From: JASLBX01 sp035762665
GTDB taxonomy: Bacteria; Actinomycetota; Actinomycetes; Jiangellales; Jiangellaceae
NCBI GenBank assembly: GCA_035762665.1
Contig: DASTNZ010000155.1
Coordinates: 1 to 64,000, forward strand
Reading direction: 5' to 3'
DNA: 64,000 nucleotides
Positions 27,229 through 37,957 of the stretch are shown piece after piece. The notes beneath the pieces are model-generated. The model was given only the letters and a program-made list of their open reading frames with translations. It had not been told where the DNA came from and ran no database searches. Numbering within the stretch: the first letter of the stretch is position 1; every line of letters starts with the position of its first letter. The position numbers and the translations under genes were made by a program.

Positions 27229-27698
27229 GTGGAGATCACTGTTACCGTCAACGGCGTCGAACGGACAGCGGACGTCGAGCCGCGGGTACTGCTTACCGAC
27301 TTCATCCGTACCCACCTCGGACTGACCGGGACCCACATCGGCTGCGACACCACCAGTTGCGGGGTGTGCACCGTGCTTCTGGACGGCAAGCCGGTCAAGT
27401 CGTGCACCGTGTTCGCCGTCCAGGCGGACGGCCGGAGCATCACCACCGTCGAAGGGCTCCGCTCGAACGGGGAGCTCAGCGCGATGCAGAAGGCCTTCAA
27501 GGCCGAACACGGCCTGCAATGCGGGTTCTGCACGCCGGCAATGATGCTGGTGGGTACCCACCTGCTCGAGTCCAACCCGGATCCGTCGGAGGACGACGTC
27601 CGGTGGGCGATTTCGGGCAACCTGTGCCGATGCACCGGCTACGTCAACATCGTCAAGGCGATCCGAGCGGCCGCTGGCGAGTCGAAGGGAGTCCCGGC

Positions 27699-27702
<4 letters not shown>
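27229..27702 (+). CDS. coxS: CO dehydrogenase small (2Fe-2S) subunit CoxS, form I operon
   Basis: CoxS holds two 2Fe-2S clusters that carry electrons from the Mo site to FAD. The 157-aa protein has plant-type ferredoxin cysteines Cys39, Cys44, Cys47 and Cys59, and the second cluster at Cys98, Cys101, Cys133 and Cys135 (CGFCTP and NLCRCTGY). GTG 27229 has GAGGAGG upstream. The stop overlaps the coxL start (ATGA). Confidence 0.95.
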
Positions 27703-30073
<2,371 letters not shown>

Positions 30074-30077
<4 letters not shown>

Positions 30078-30991
30078 CCGGATCTGTCCTGGCCGAGGCC
30101 GCTGAGCTGTCCGCGCGGGGCGAGACGTTCGTGCTGGCGACCGTCGTCTGGCGGCGTGCTCCGTCGTCCGGCCAGATCGGGTCCAAGGCGATGGTACTGC
30201 CCGACGGGTCGATCCACGGGTGGCTCGGTGGCGCTTGCGCTACGCCCGCCGTCCGCAGGGAGGCGGTGACCGCTCTGGCCGACGGGCGGGCCCGCCTCCT
30301 CCTGCTGGGCGTCCCGGCCGAGGTGGCGGATGCCTTCGGCAACGGCGTCGAAGTGATCCCGATGGCATGCGGCAGTGAGGGAGCGCTTGCGGTGTATCTG
30401 GAACCCGTGGTGCCGGCGCCGCTGGTAGTAGCCGTCGGCGATTCCCCGGCGGTGTCCACCCTGGCCGGCCTGGCCCGCGAACTCGGCTGGCGAGTTGACA
30501 CGGCGTCCGGGGCGGACGACTTCGACGCGGATGCGGTTGACGCTGGTACGGCGGTCGTTGTCGCGACCCAGGGTCACGACGACGAAGCGGCACTGCAAGC
30601 CGCGCTGCGGACGCCGGCCGGCTACATCGGGCTGGTCGCGTCTCGCCAGCGCGCTGAGGTGACGTTCGGCTACCTGCGTGACAGGGGAGTGGCCGACGCC
30701 GACCTCGACCGCGTCCAGGCGCCGGCCGGACTGGATCTCGGCTCGACCGACCACCGCGAGATCGCGGTCGCAGTGCTGGCCGAGCTGGTGGCCCGCCGGG
30801 CGAAGGGCGAGCTGCGCCGGCCGGTGGCCGCGGCCGTTGCCGCCCCCGCCACCGCCGTCGATCCGGTCTGCGGGATGACTGTCGAGATCGCCACCGCGCG
30901 GTGGATTCTCGAGCGCGACGGTCAGACCTGGTACTTCTGTAACCCCGGCTGCCTCGAGGCGTTCAAGTCGACGGCAGTGGGGTCCGACTGA
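30074..30991 (+). CDS. XdhC-like maturation protein fused to a YHS metal-binding domain
   Basis: This 305-aa protein sits where coxF/coxI genes occur in cox operons. Residues 1-250 form an XdhC-CoxI domain (WLGGACA, 50-56) and a short Rossmann domain (VVAVGDSPAVSTLAGLAREL, GYIGLVASRQR). Residues 263-299 form a YHS domain (DPVCGM...YFCNPGCLEAFK) with Cys266, Cys289 and Cys293, often linked to copper or other heavy metals. GTG 30074 overlaps the coxL stop. I infer a role in delivering cofactor or copper to CoxL. Confidence 0.85.
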
Positions 30992-30993
30992 CG

Positions 30994-30999
30994 TACCGT
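30994..30999 (+). promoter_or_regulatory. -10 box of a possible internal leaderless coxD promoter
   Basis: TACCGT ends 6 nt before GTG 31006, which has no ribosome site. coxD-coxE may therefore also be transcribed on their own, apart from read-through from coxM. Confidence 0.45.
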
Positions 31000-31005
31000 A
31001 AGTGC

Positions 31006-31878
31006 GTGGATCTACCGGCAACTCCAGCTGAGCTGGCCGAGCGGCTCGACGCCGTCGACTACCTGGCCGACGACGGTGTCGCGACAGCGGCTTTCCTCGC
31101 GCTGCGCATGGGGAGGCCGCTGTTCGTCGAGGGAGAAGCGGGGGTCGGAAAAACCGCGCTCGCGCACGCGCTGTCCGACGTGCTGGACGCGCCGTTGATC
31201 CGGCTCCAGTGCTACGAAGGCTTGGACGCCGCACAGGCGCTGTACGACTGGGACTTCCCGCGGCAGTTGCTGCATCTTCGCACTGCCGAAGCCGCGGGCA
31301 TCACCGATCCCCAGCGGCTCGAGCACGAACTGTACGATCGGCGGTTCCTCATCGCGCGGCCGCTGCTGCAGGCCATCGAGACCATCCCGTCGGTCTTGCT
31401 GGTGGACGAGATCGACCGGGCTGACGACGAGTTCGAGGCGTTCCTGCTCGAGGTGCTGAGCGATTTCACCATCTCGATCCCGGAGATCGGCACGGTGCGG
31501 GCCGAACAACCACCGGTCGTGGTCGTGACGAGCAACCGCACCCGCGAGGTCCACGATGCGCTGAAGCGCCGCTGCCTTTACCAGTGGCTGGACTACCCGG
31601 ACTTCGACCGCGAGGTCGCTGTGATCCGCCGGCGGATTCCGGCTGCCGACGAGACCCTAGTGGCCGACGTGGCGCGGGCGACGCAGCGGCTGCGGGAGAT
31701 GGACCTGCTCAAACCCCCAGGCCTGGCCGAGGCCATCGACTGGACCGCCGCACTCGAAGCGCTCGGCGCCAAGAGTCTCGATCTGGATCTGGCGGCCCGT
31801 ACGCTGGGCGCCGCCGTCAAGTATCACGAGGACCAGCAACGTGTTCTCGAGGTCGCTGCGGAGGGCGGGCTGACGTGA
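31006..31878 (+). CDS. coxD: MoxR-type AAA+ ATPase CoxD
   Basis: CoxD is a MoxR-family AAA+ chaperone. In characterised cox systems it is needed to build the Cu-S-Mo centre of CoxL. The 290-aa protein has Walker A GEAGVGKT (43-50), Walker B VLLVDEID (130-137), a sensor-1 segment VVTSNRTREVHDALKRRC and an arginine-rich lid. The GTG start fits a leaderless promoter at 30994. The stop overlaps the coxE GTG. Confidence 0.9.
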   Translation: MDLPATPAELAERLDAVDYLADDGVATAAFLALRMGRPLFVEGEAGVGKTALAHALSDVLDAPLIRLQCYEGLDAAQALYDWDFPRQLLHLRTAEAAGITDPQRLEHELYDRRFLIARPLLQAIETIPSVLLVDEIDRADDEFEAFLLEVLSDFTISIPEIGTVRAEQPPVVVVTSNRTREVHDALKRRCLYQWLDYPDFDREVAVIRRRIPAADETLVADVARATQRLREMDLLKPPGLAEAIDWTAALEALGAKSLDLDLAARTLGAAVKYHEDQQRVLEVAAEGGLT

Positions 31879-33002
31879 CGGCCGTGGCCGCGATGGTCGG
31901 CTTCGCCCGGACACTGCGCGCGGCCGGGATCGCCGCCGGACCGGAGCGGGTACATGCCTGGGCCGATGCGCTGCGCCACTTGGACGCCGGGCAGACGGCC
32001 CACGTGTACTGGTCGGGCCGGTTGACCCTGTGCTCCGGTCCGGACGACCTGCTGATCTACGACGCCGCCTTCGCCGCGTACTTCGGCGAGCAGCCAGTGC
32101 CCACGCTCCGCCGGCGGCCACCGTCCGCGACGGTGATCGTGCCGGTGCCGTCGGAGGAGGGGACCGATGGCCGGCAGGAATCCGAGGGCACGTCGTTGAC
32201 CGTCTCCGCGAGCCGTCAGGAGGTGCTGCGGCATCGCGACATCGCCCGGTTGACCGCTGCCGAGCGCGCGGAGGTCGGCCGCCTGCTCGCCGCGCTGAGC
32301 CCGATCGGACCCACGCGGCGCAGCCGCCGCCGGCGGCCCTCACGGCACGGCCGGCTCGACCCGGCTCGCACCGTCCGGGCGATGTTGCGGCGCGGTGGTG
32401 AACCGGCCCGACTGCACCACCGCGAGCGGGTGGAGCGCCCGCGCCGCCTCGTGCTGCTGATCGACGTGAGCGGCTCTATGTCGGCGTACGCGGACAGCTT
32501 GCTGAGGTTCGCCCACGCCGCCTGCCGGCGACGCCCGTCCACCGAGGTGTTCACGATCGGCACCCGGCTGACGCGGGTGTCCCGCGAACTTCGCCAGCCC
32601 GACCCGGACCGGGCCCTCGCCGCGGCGTCGGCCGCCGTGCCGGACTGGAGCGGTGGTACTAGGCTCGGTGAGCAGCTCAAGGCGTTCCTGGACCGGTGGG
32701 GCCAGCGTGGCACGGCGCGGGGTGCGGTGATCGTGGTCGCCAGTGACGGCTGGGAAAGGGGCGATGTGAGTCTGCTCGGCGCGCAGATGGTGCGGCTGCG
32801 GCGGCTGGCGCATCGGGTCGTCTGGGTGAGCCCGCACGCCGGTAAGGACGGCTTCGCGCCCGCGACGGCGGGCTTGCAGGCAGCACTGCCCTCGGTCGAT
32901 CGCCTCGTAGCGGGTAATACGGCCGATGCTCTCGACCGGCTGGCGAGACTGGTCTCTCGTGATGTGATTCCCGGTCATGTCGACCGCGGTCCCCGGCCGT
33001 GA
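31875..33002 (+). CDS. coxE: VWA-domain protein CoxE
   Basis: CoxE is the von Willebrand A partner of CoxD in CO dehydrogenase maturation. The 375-aa protein has a helical N-terminal part, an Arg/Pro-rich middle (about 145-180) and a C-terminal VWA domain with the metal site DVSGSMS (197-203), TRLGEQL and ASDGWERGD. GTG 31875 overlaps the coxD stop. A 416-nt gap with an unusual repeat array follows. Confidence 0.9.
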   Translation: MTAVAAMVGFARTLRAAGIAAGPERVHAWADALRHLDAGQTAHVYWSGRLTLCSGPDDLLIYDAAFAAYFGEQPVPTLRRRPPSATVIVPVPSEEGTDGRQESEGTSLTVSASRQEVLRHRDIARLTAAERAEVGRLLAALSPIGPTRRSRRRRPSRHGRLDPARTVRAMLRRGGEPARLHHRERVERPRRLVLLIDVSGSMSAYADSLLRFAHAACRRRPSTEVFTIGTRLTRVSRELRQPDPDRALAAASAAVPDWSGGTRLGEQLKAFLDRWGQRGTARGAVIVVASDGWERGDVSLLGAQMVRLRRLAHRVVWVSPHAGKDGFAPATAGLQAALPSVDRLVAGNTADALDRLARLVSRDVIPGHVDRGPRP

Positions 33003-33008
33003 CGTCGT

Positions 33009-33251
33009 TACCACGCTCCACAGTGTTACCGAGGCTCGGCACCAAGCTTCCGTTTGCTGGTGGGCCGCAGCACCACGTTTCCACGGTGCTGCTGGGGCGC
33101 TGCACCAGACTTCCACAGGGTCGCTACCGCGACATCGTGGAACCTTGGTGCACGGTATCGGCGACATTGTGGAGCCTTGGTGTATGGCGCCGACGACACC
33201 GCGGAAGCTAACTGCGCGCCCCCCTGTTGTGCCCGACGACACGTCATGGAG
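33009..33251. repeat. Palindromic array of degenerate 31-32-nt repeats between the two cox operons
   Basis: On the left, plus-strand units start at 33009, 33040, 33071 and 33103 with the pattern CACCANNNTTCCAC, spaced 31, 31 and 32 nt. On the right the same unit runs in reverse, ending in TTGGTG at 33150 and 33182 and in a degenerate TAACTG at 33214, 32 nt apart. An out-of-phase copy lies near 33242-33251. The centre of symmetry is near 33126. There are no spacers between units. The rest of the gap (33252-33418) holds only a weak promoter. Confidence 0.8.
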
Positions 33252-33328
33252 CGAGCGCTACAACGTTGCGAGCACACCGGCATGGCGAGCCCGCTCCGAT
33301 TCCCTTCCGCAAGACCCACAACTGGCCC

Positions 33329-33334
33329 TAGGGT
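33329..33334 (+). promoter_or_regulatory. Candidate -10 box for the second cox operon
   Basis: TAGGGT lies 85 nt before coxS of the second operon, with a poor -35 (TTCCGC, 33305-33310) 18 nt upstream. It is the only promoter-like site between the repeat array and the gene. Confidence 0.35.
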
Positions 33335-33418
33335 GGCAATGGCCTGAAATCCGCGCCGGTGGGGCTCCGGCGTCACATCCGCCCGGCCTCCACGGCGCTT
33401 CCAGCCGAAGGAGGCGAC

Positions 33419-33931
33419 GTGCCCAGGATCAGCGTCAACGTCGATGGCGTCCAACACGAGGACGATGTCGAGCCCCGAGTCCTACTCGTCCACTACTTAC
33501 GTGACCGGCTCGGCAAGACCGGCACCGTTGTGGGCTGCGACACGTCGAACTGCGGATCGTGCACAGTTCTGATGGACGGAGTCAGCGTCAAGAGCTGTAC
33601 GGTGCTGGCGGTCCAGGCCGACGACGCCAAGATAACCACTATCCAGGGGCTGTCGTCCGGTGACGGGCTGCATCCGGTCCAGCAGGCATTCCACGACCAG
33701 CATGGGTTGCAGTGCGGTTTCTGCACACCTGGGATGATCATGGCAGCGGTAGACCTGCTGTCGAACAATCCGGAACCGAGCGATGACGAGATCCGAAAGG
33801 GGCTGGAGGGCAACCTCTGCCGGTGTACGGGTTACGAAAACATCGTGCGGGCTGTCCGCCAGGCCGCGACTGCTCAGGCAGGAAGCGAGAAGGCTGAGCC
33901 CGCCGGATCCCGCGAGGAGGTGCCGGCATGA
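33419..33931 (+). CDS. coxS: 2Fe-2S small subunit of a form II CoxL-type hydroxylase
   Basis: This is a 170-aa two-cluster ferredoxin subunit with Cys40, Cys45, Cys48 and Cys60 for the plant-type cluster, and CGFCTP and NLCRCTGY for the second. It is close to the CoxS at 27229 but carries a longer, Ala/Glu-rich tail. GTG 33419 has GAAGGAGG upstream. An in-frame ATG at 33359 adds non-conserved residues. The stop overlaps the large-subunit start (ATGA). Confidence 0.92.
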   Translation: MPRISVNVDGVQHEDDVEPRVLLVHYLRDRLGKTGTVVGCDTSNCGSCTVLMDGVSVKSCTVLAVQADDAKITTIQGLSSGDGLHPVQQAFHDQHGLQCGFCTPGMIMAAVDLLSNNPEPSDDEIRKGLEGNLCRCTGYENIVRAVRQAATAQAGSEKAEPAGSREEVPA

Positions 33932-36300
33932 CCGCCGTCGAAGAGCGGCCGGCACGGGAGGTCGGGTCGGCCCGCAAACGGCGCGAAGACGCTCACCTGA
34001 TCACCGGGCGCACGCAGTGGACCGATAACATCACGCTGCCTGGCATGCTACACGTCAGCGTGTTGCGCAGCCCGGTTGCGCACGGGCGCATCACCAGGGT
34101 CGACGTGTCCGGCGCTCACGGCCTCCCCGGCGTCGTGGCAGCATTCAGCGGAGCCGATCTGTCCGACGACTGGGGCCCTCTACCCACCGCGTGGACGGTC
34201 TCGGAGGACCTGAAGACGCCGCCGCACCTGCCGCTCGCGACCGACAAGGCCCGATTCGTCGGTGACGGCTTGGCCGTGGTCGCCGCAACCAGCCGCGAAG
34301 CCGCGGTGGACGCTCTGGAAGCCATCGAGTTCGACATCGAATCGCTGCCCCCGGTGCTGGACATGACGGCCGCGATGGCGGACGGCTCGTCGCTCGTGCA
34401 CGACGACGTCCCCAACAACCGGTGCTTCACCTACACCGAGCACCACGGTGACTACGCATCCACGCGCGAGCGGGCCGAGGTCGTGGTGACCCGCCGGTTC
34501 ATCAACCAGCGGCTGATTCCGAGTGCGATGGAGCCGCGCTCCGTGGTGGTACAGCCGACCGGCGCCGACGAGTACACAATGTGGTCGGCAACGCAGGTTC
34601 CGCACTTCGTGCAGATCTTCATGGCCCTGGTGACCGGCATCCCGCAGCAGAACATCCGAGTGATCGCGCCCGATGTCGGCGGCGGGTTCGGCTCCAAGCT
34701 CGAGATCTACGCCGAGGAGGCGATCACGCTGGTGCTCGCCAAGCGGCTCGGCGTGCCGATCAAGTGGACCGAGACCCGCAGCGAGGCCTGCCAGGTCACC
34801 ATCCACGGCCGGGATCTGATTCAGGACGCCGAGATCACTGCAATGCGCGATGGGACCGTGCTCGGTCTCAAGGTCGACCTCACCGCCGACATGGGGGCGT
34901 ACTTACAGCTGCTCACGCCGTCCATCCCGCTCCTTGGCCGCTACATGTATCCGGGCATCTACAAGTTCCAGGCTCATGACTTCAGCTGCACCGGTGTCTT
35001 CACCAACAAGACACCCACGGACGCGTACCGCGGAGCGGGGCGTCCCGAGGCGACCTTCGTGATCGAGCGGATGATGGACGAGGTCGCCGCGGAACTGGGC
35101 ATGGAGCCGCTCGAGCTGCGCCGGAAGAACTGGATCACGCACGACGAGTTTCCGTACACAACGGTCGCCGGCCTGGAGTTCGACTCTGGCAACTACGAGG
35201 CGGCCACCGAGCGGGCGCAGGAGCTGTTCGGCTACGACGGGCTGCGCCGCGAGCAGGCGGAGCGTCGCGACCGAGGCGATACGGTCCAGCTCGGCATCGG
35301 CATCTCCACGTACACCGAGATGTGTGGGCTGGCGCCGTCCCGGTGGCTCGGCTCGGTCGGGTACGTGGCCGGCGGCTGGGAGGCCGCGACAGTGCGAGTT
35401 CTGCCGCTCGGCAAGGTCGAGGTGGTCTCGGGGACCTCGCCGCACGGCCAGGCGCACGAGACGACGTTCGCGCAGATCGCGGCCGATGCGCTCGGGGTGC
35501 CGTTCGATGATGTCATCGTGGTGCACGGCGACACCCGGACCGCGCCCATCGGCCTGGACACCTATGGGTCGCGTTCACTGGCGGTCGGCGGCATCGCCAT
35601 CGTGGAGGCTAGCCGCAAGGTCGTGGAGAAGGCGAGGATGCTGGCGGCGCACCAGCTGGAATGTGACGTGTCCGACGTCGAGTTCAGCGATGGCAAGTTC
35701 AGCGTCCGCGGGTCACCCGATGTGGCCAAGACCATCCAGGAGTTGGCGTTCGCCTCGTTCACCGCCCACGACCTGCCGGGCGGGGAGTCGCCGGTGCTGA
35801 CCGGTGAGGCGATCTTCGACCCGGAGGTGTTCTCCTACCCCCACGGGACGCACCTCGCCCTGGTCGAGGTCGACACCGAGTCCGGCGCGGTCCGGCTCAC
35901 GAAGTACGTGGCGGTCGACGATGTCGGCAAGGTGGTCAACCCGATGGTCGTCGAGGGCCAGGTGCACGGCGGCGTCGTGCAGGGCATCGCTCAGGCCCTG
36001 TTCGAAGAAGCCGTCTACGACGAGGACGGCAACCTGGTGACCGGCACGTTCGTGGATTACCTGGTGCCCAGCGCGGCCGACGTTCCGTCGATCATCACCG
36101 ACCGCACGGAGACACCAGCCACCACGAACCCGCTCGGAGTGAAGGGTGTCGGCGAGGCGGGCACGATCGCGTCCACGCCGGCTGCCGTCAACGCCGTCAT
36201 CGACGCGTTGCGGCAGTACGGCGTCACGGACGTCCGGATGCCGTGCTCGCCCCAGCGGATTTGGGAGGCGCTCAACCAGGCACGGGGAGGTGTGCAGTGA
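33928..36300 (+). CDS. Form II CoxL-type molybdenum hydroxylase large subunit
   Basis: This 790-aa Mo-MCD subunit is homologous to CoxL but has the loop AYRGAGR (366-372) instead of the copper-binding AYRCSFR. It is therefore a form II protein (putative CO dehydrogenase or another aldehyde/purine-type hydroxylase). GGGFGSK (251-257) and the catalytic glutamate in GVKGVGEA (Glu743) are present. The order small-large-medium also fits form II. It lacks the copper cysteine, so I do not expect the Cu-Mo chemistry of form I. The substrate is open. Confidence 0.9.
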   Translation: MTAVEERPAREVGSARKRREDAHLITGRTQWTDNITLPGMLHVSVLRSPVAHGRITRVDVSGAHGLPGVVAAFSGADLSDDWGPLPTAWTVSEDLKTPPHLPLATDKARFVGDGLAVVAATSREAAVDALEAIEFDIESLPPVLDMTAAMADGSSLVHDDVPNNRCFTYTEHHGDYASTRERAEVVVTRRFINQRLIPSAMEPRSVVVQPTGADEYTMWSATQVPHFVQIFMALVTGIPQQNIRVIAPDVGGGFGSKLEIYAEEAITLVLAKRLGVPIKWTETRSEACQVTIHGRDLIQDAEITAMRDGTVLGLKVDLTADMGAYLQLLTPSIPLLGRYMYPGIYKFQAHDFSCTGVFTNKTPTDAYRGAGRPEATFVIERMMDEVAAELGMEPLELRRKNWITHDEFPYTTVAGLEFDSGNYEAATERAQELFGYDGLRREQAERRDRGDTVQLGIGISTYTEMCGLAPSRWLGSVGYVAGGWEAATVRVLPLGKVEVVSGTSPHGQAHETTFAQIAADALGVPFDDVIVVHGDTRTAPIGLDTYGSRSLAVGGIAIVEASRKVVEKARMLAAHQLECDVSDVEFSDGKFSVRGSPDVAKTIQELAFASFTAHDLPGGESPVLTGEAIFDPEVFSYPHGTHLALVEVDTESGAVRLTKYVAVDDVGKVVNPMVVEGQVHGGVVQGIAQALFEEAVYDEDGNLVTGTFVDYLVPSAADVPSIITDRTETPATTNPLGVKGVGEAGTIASTPAAVNAVIDALRQYGVTDVRMPCSPQRIWEALNQARGGVQ

Positions 36301-37145
36301 TACCCGCACAGTTCGATTACGTCAGGGCCGGCTCGGTCGACGAGGCGGTGGCAGCGCTGAGGGAGGACGCCAAGGTGCTGGCCGGCGGCCAGAGCCTGCT
36401 CCCGCTGATGCGCCTCAGGCTGGCTTACCCGGAGGTCCTGGTGGACGTGTCGCGGGTCGAGGAGATGCGCGGTGTTCGCGAGGACGGTGACCGACTGGTG
36501 ATCGGCGCCGCGACCACACATGACGAGGTACTGCGTGATCAACTCATTCGTACTCACTGCCCGGCGATCGCCGAGGTGACGGCGACGGTGGCCGACCCCG
36601 CGGTACGGCATCGCGGCACCTTCGGCGGTTCGATCGCACACGCCGACCCGGCCGGTGACCTGCCGGCCCTGGCGCTTGCCCTCGATGCCACGATGACCAT
36701 CGCCGGCCGAGGTGGCCGGCGGGAGGTGCCGGCCGCGGAGTTCTTCGTGGACTACCTTCAGACGGTGGTGGCCCCGGACGAGGTACTGGTGGCGGTATCG
36801 GTGCCGAAGCTGGGCGAGGAGTGGGGTCACCGGTACGAGAAGTTCAACCGGGTGGCTCAGGCGTGGGCGATGGTCGGCGCCGTGGCCCTCGTCCAGAGGT
36901 CGAACGGATCGATCGGTTCGGCCCGGATCGGGCTGGTCAACGTCGGTTCCACTCCCGTCCGCGCGGCGGCCGTAGAGGCCGCGCTAGCGGGCGCCGACGC
37001 GTCGCCAGACGCGGTGGCGGCAGCTGCGGAGGCGGCCACTGACGGCATTGCTCCGACGACCGATATCCAGGCTTCCGCCGAGTACCGGGCCCACCTGGCC
37101 CGGGTGTTGACGCGCCGGGCCGTGGCTGCGGCTGCGGGGATGTGA
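36297..37145 (+). CDS. coxM: FAD subunit of the form II hydroxylase
   Basis: This 282-aa FAD subunit has AGGQS (29-33) and TFGGSIAHAD (108-117). It receives electrons from the adjacent 2Fe-2S subunit. GTG 36297 overlaps the large-subunit stop (GTGA), preceded by GGGGAGG. The coxG-like gene begins 4 nt after the stop. Confidence 0.92.
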   Translation: MIPAQFDYVRAGSVDEAVAALREDAKVLAGGQSLLPLMRLRLAYPEVLVDVSRVEEMRGVREDGDRLVIGAATTHDEVLRDQLIRTHCPAIAEVTATVADPAVRHRGTFGGSIAHADPAGDLPALALALDATMTIAGRGGRREVPAAEFFVDYLQTVVAPDEVLVAVSVPKLGEEWGHRYEKFNRVAQAWAMVGAVALVQRSNGSIGSARIGLVNVGSTPVRAAAVEAALAGADASPDAVAAAAEAATDGIAPTTDIQASAEYRAHLARVLTRRAVAAAAGM

Positions 37146-37149
37146 GCCG

Positions 37150-37881
37150 ATGCGACTCGAGCATGAGTTCACCGTGCCTGTCCCGGTCGAGCAGGCCTGG
37201 GACGTGTTGCTGGACGTCGAGCGTGTCGCGCCATGTATGCCCGGCGCGACGATCGAATCGGTCGAGGGCGACAACTTCACTGGCAAGGTCAAGGTCCGGG
37301 TAGGCCCGGTCACGGTTGCTTACACGGGAACGGCGTCTTTCCTCGAGAAGGACGCCGCCGCGCGGCGCGTGGTGGTCCAAGCCAAGGGTCGGGAGACCCG
37401 CGGGGCCGGTACTGCGGCCGCGACCGTGACCGCGGTGCTGCAAGAGATCGATGAAGGCACCAAGGTCAACGTTGAGACCAACCTGGCCATCACCGGCCGG
37501 CCTGCCCAGTTCGGCCGCGGCGTCATGGACGAGGTCGGTGCGAAACTGCTCGGCCAGTTCGCTGACTGTCTGGCCGACCGGCTCGGTGCCGGCGAGCCGG
37601 TGCCGGCGGCAGGGGAGTCGGCAGCCGGTACGGCTGGAGCGGCCGCTCCGGCGGGTGGCGAACCTACTGGGGTCGGCGAGTCCGCTGCGGCTGGCGAGTC
37701 CGAGGCAGCCGGGGAGTCGGCTGGTAGGGGCAGCCGGCCGGCCGGGCCCCGCCCCACTCCGGACACGATCAACCTGGTCCAGGTGGCCGGCGGGTCCGTC
37801 GCGAAGCGCGTCCTGCCCGTCATCGCCGTGATCGCGGGTGCCATCATCGTGTGGGTCGTGGTGCGCGGCCTGCGGGGCTGA
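37150..37881 (+). CDS. coxG: CoxG, SRPBCC protein with C-terminal membrane anchor
   Basis: This 243-aa protein has an N-terminal SRPBCC/CoxG domain (1-145, FTVPVPVEQAWDVLLDVERVAPCMPG), a Gly/Glu/Ala/Pro-rich linker with repeated GES units (about 148-215) and one C-terminal membrane helix (about 221-238, VLPVIAVIAGAIIVWVVV). CoxG is thought to tether CO dehydrogenase to the membrane and help pass electrons to quinone. It is the only coxG in the window, so it may serve both operons even though it sits in the form II one. Confidence 0.9.
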   Translation: MRLEHEFTVPVPVEQAWDVLLDVERVAPCMPGATIESVEGDNFTGKVKVRVGPVTVAYTGTASFLEKDAAARRVVVQAKGRETRGAGTAAATVTAVLQEIDEGTKVNVETNLAITGRPAQFGRGVMDEVGAKLLGQFADCLADRLGAGEPVPAAGESAAGTAGAAAPAGGEPTGVGESAAAGESEAAGESAGRGSRPAGPRPTPDTINLVQVAGGSVAKRVLPVIAVIAGAIIVWVVVRGLRG

Positions 37882-37923
37882 CGGCGGCAGCGTCTGAGCT
37901 GTCCAGCGCATTCCATGGCCGAC

Positions 37924-37957
37924 GATGCGGGAGCGGGTACTCCACCGCCCCCGCATC
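37924..37957. terminator. Hairpin between coxG and convergent topoisomerase IV gene
   Basis: GATGCGGG (37924-37931) pairs with CCCGCATC (37950-37957), with a further inner GCGGGT/ACCGCC pairing. The hairpin lies between the ends of two convergent genes and reaches the last bases of the minus-strand stop codon. Confidence 0.55.

Noticed and set aside
33009..33251. CRISPR array
   Set aside because: Units follow each other without spacers, are degenerate, and half run in the opposite direction. No cas genes are present.
33026..33504. Open frames on both strands across the cox intergenic gap
   Set aside because: Their translations only reflect the DNA repeats (for example repeated Trp/His/Ala blocks), with no conserved domain and no ribosome site.
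33928..36300. Second true CO dehydrogenase
   Set aside because: The copper-binding cysteine loop is replaced by AYRGAGR, so it is called form II with an unknown substrate.
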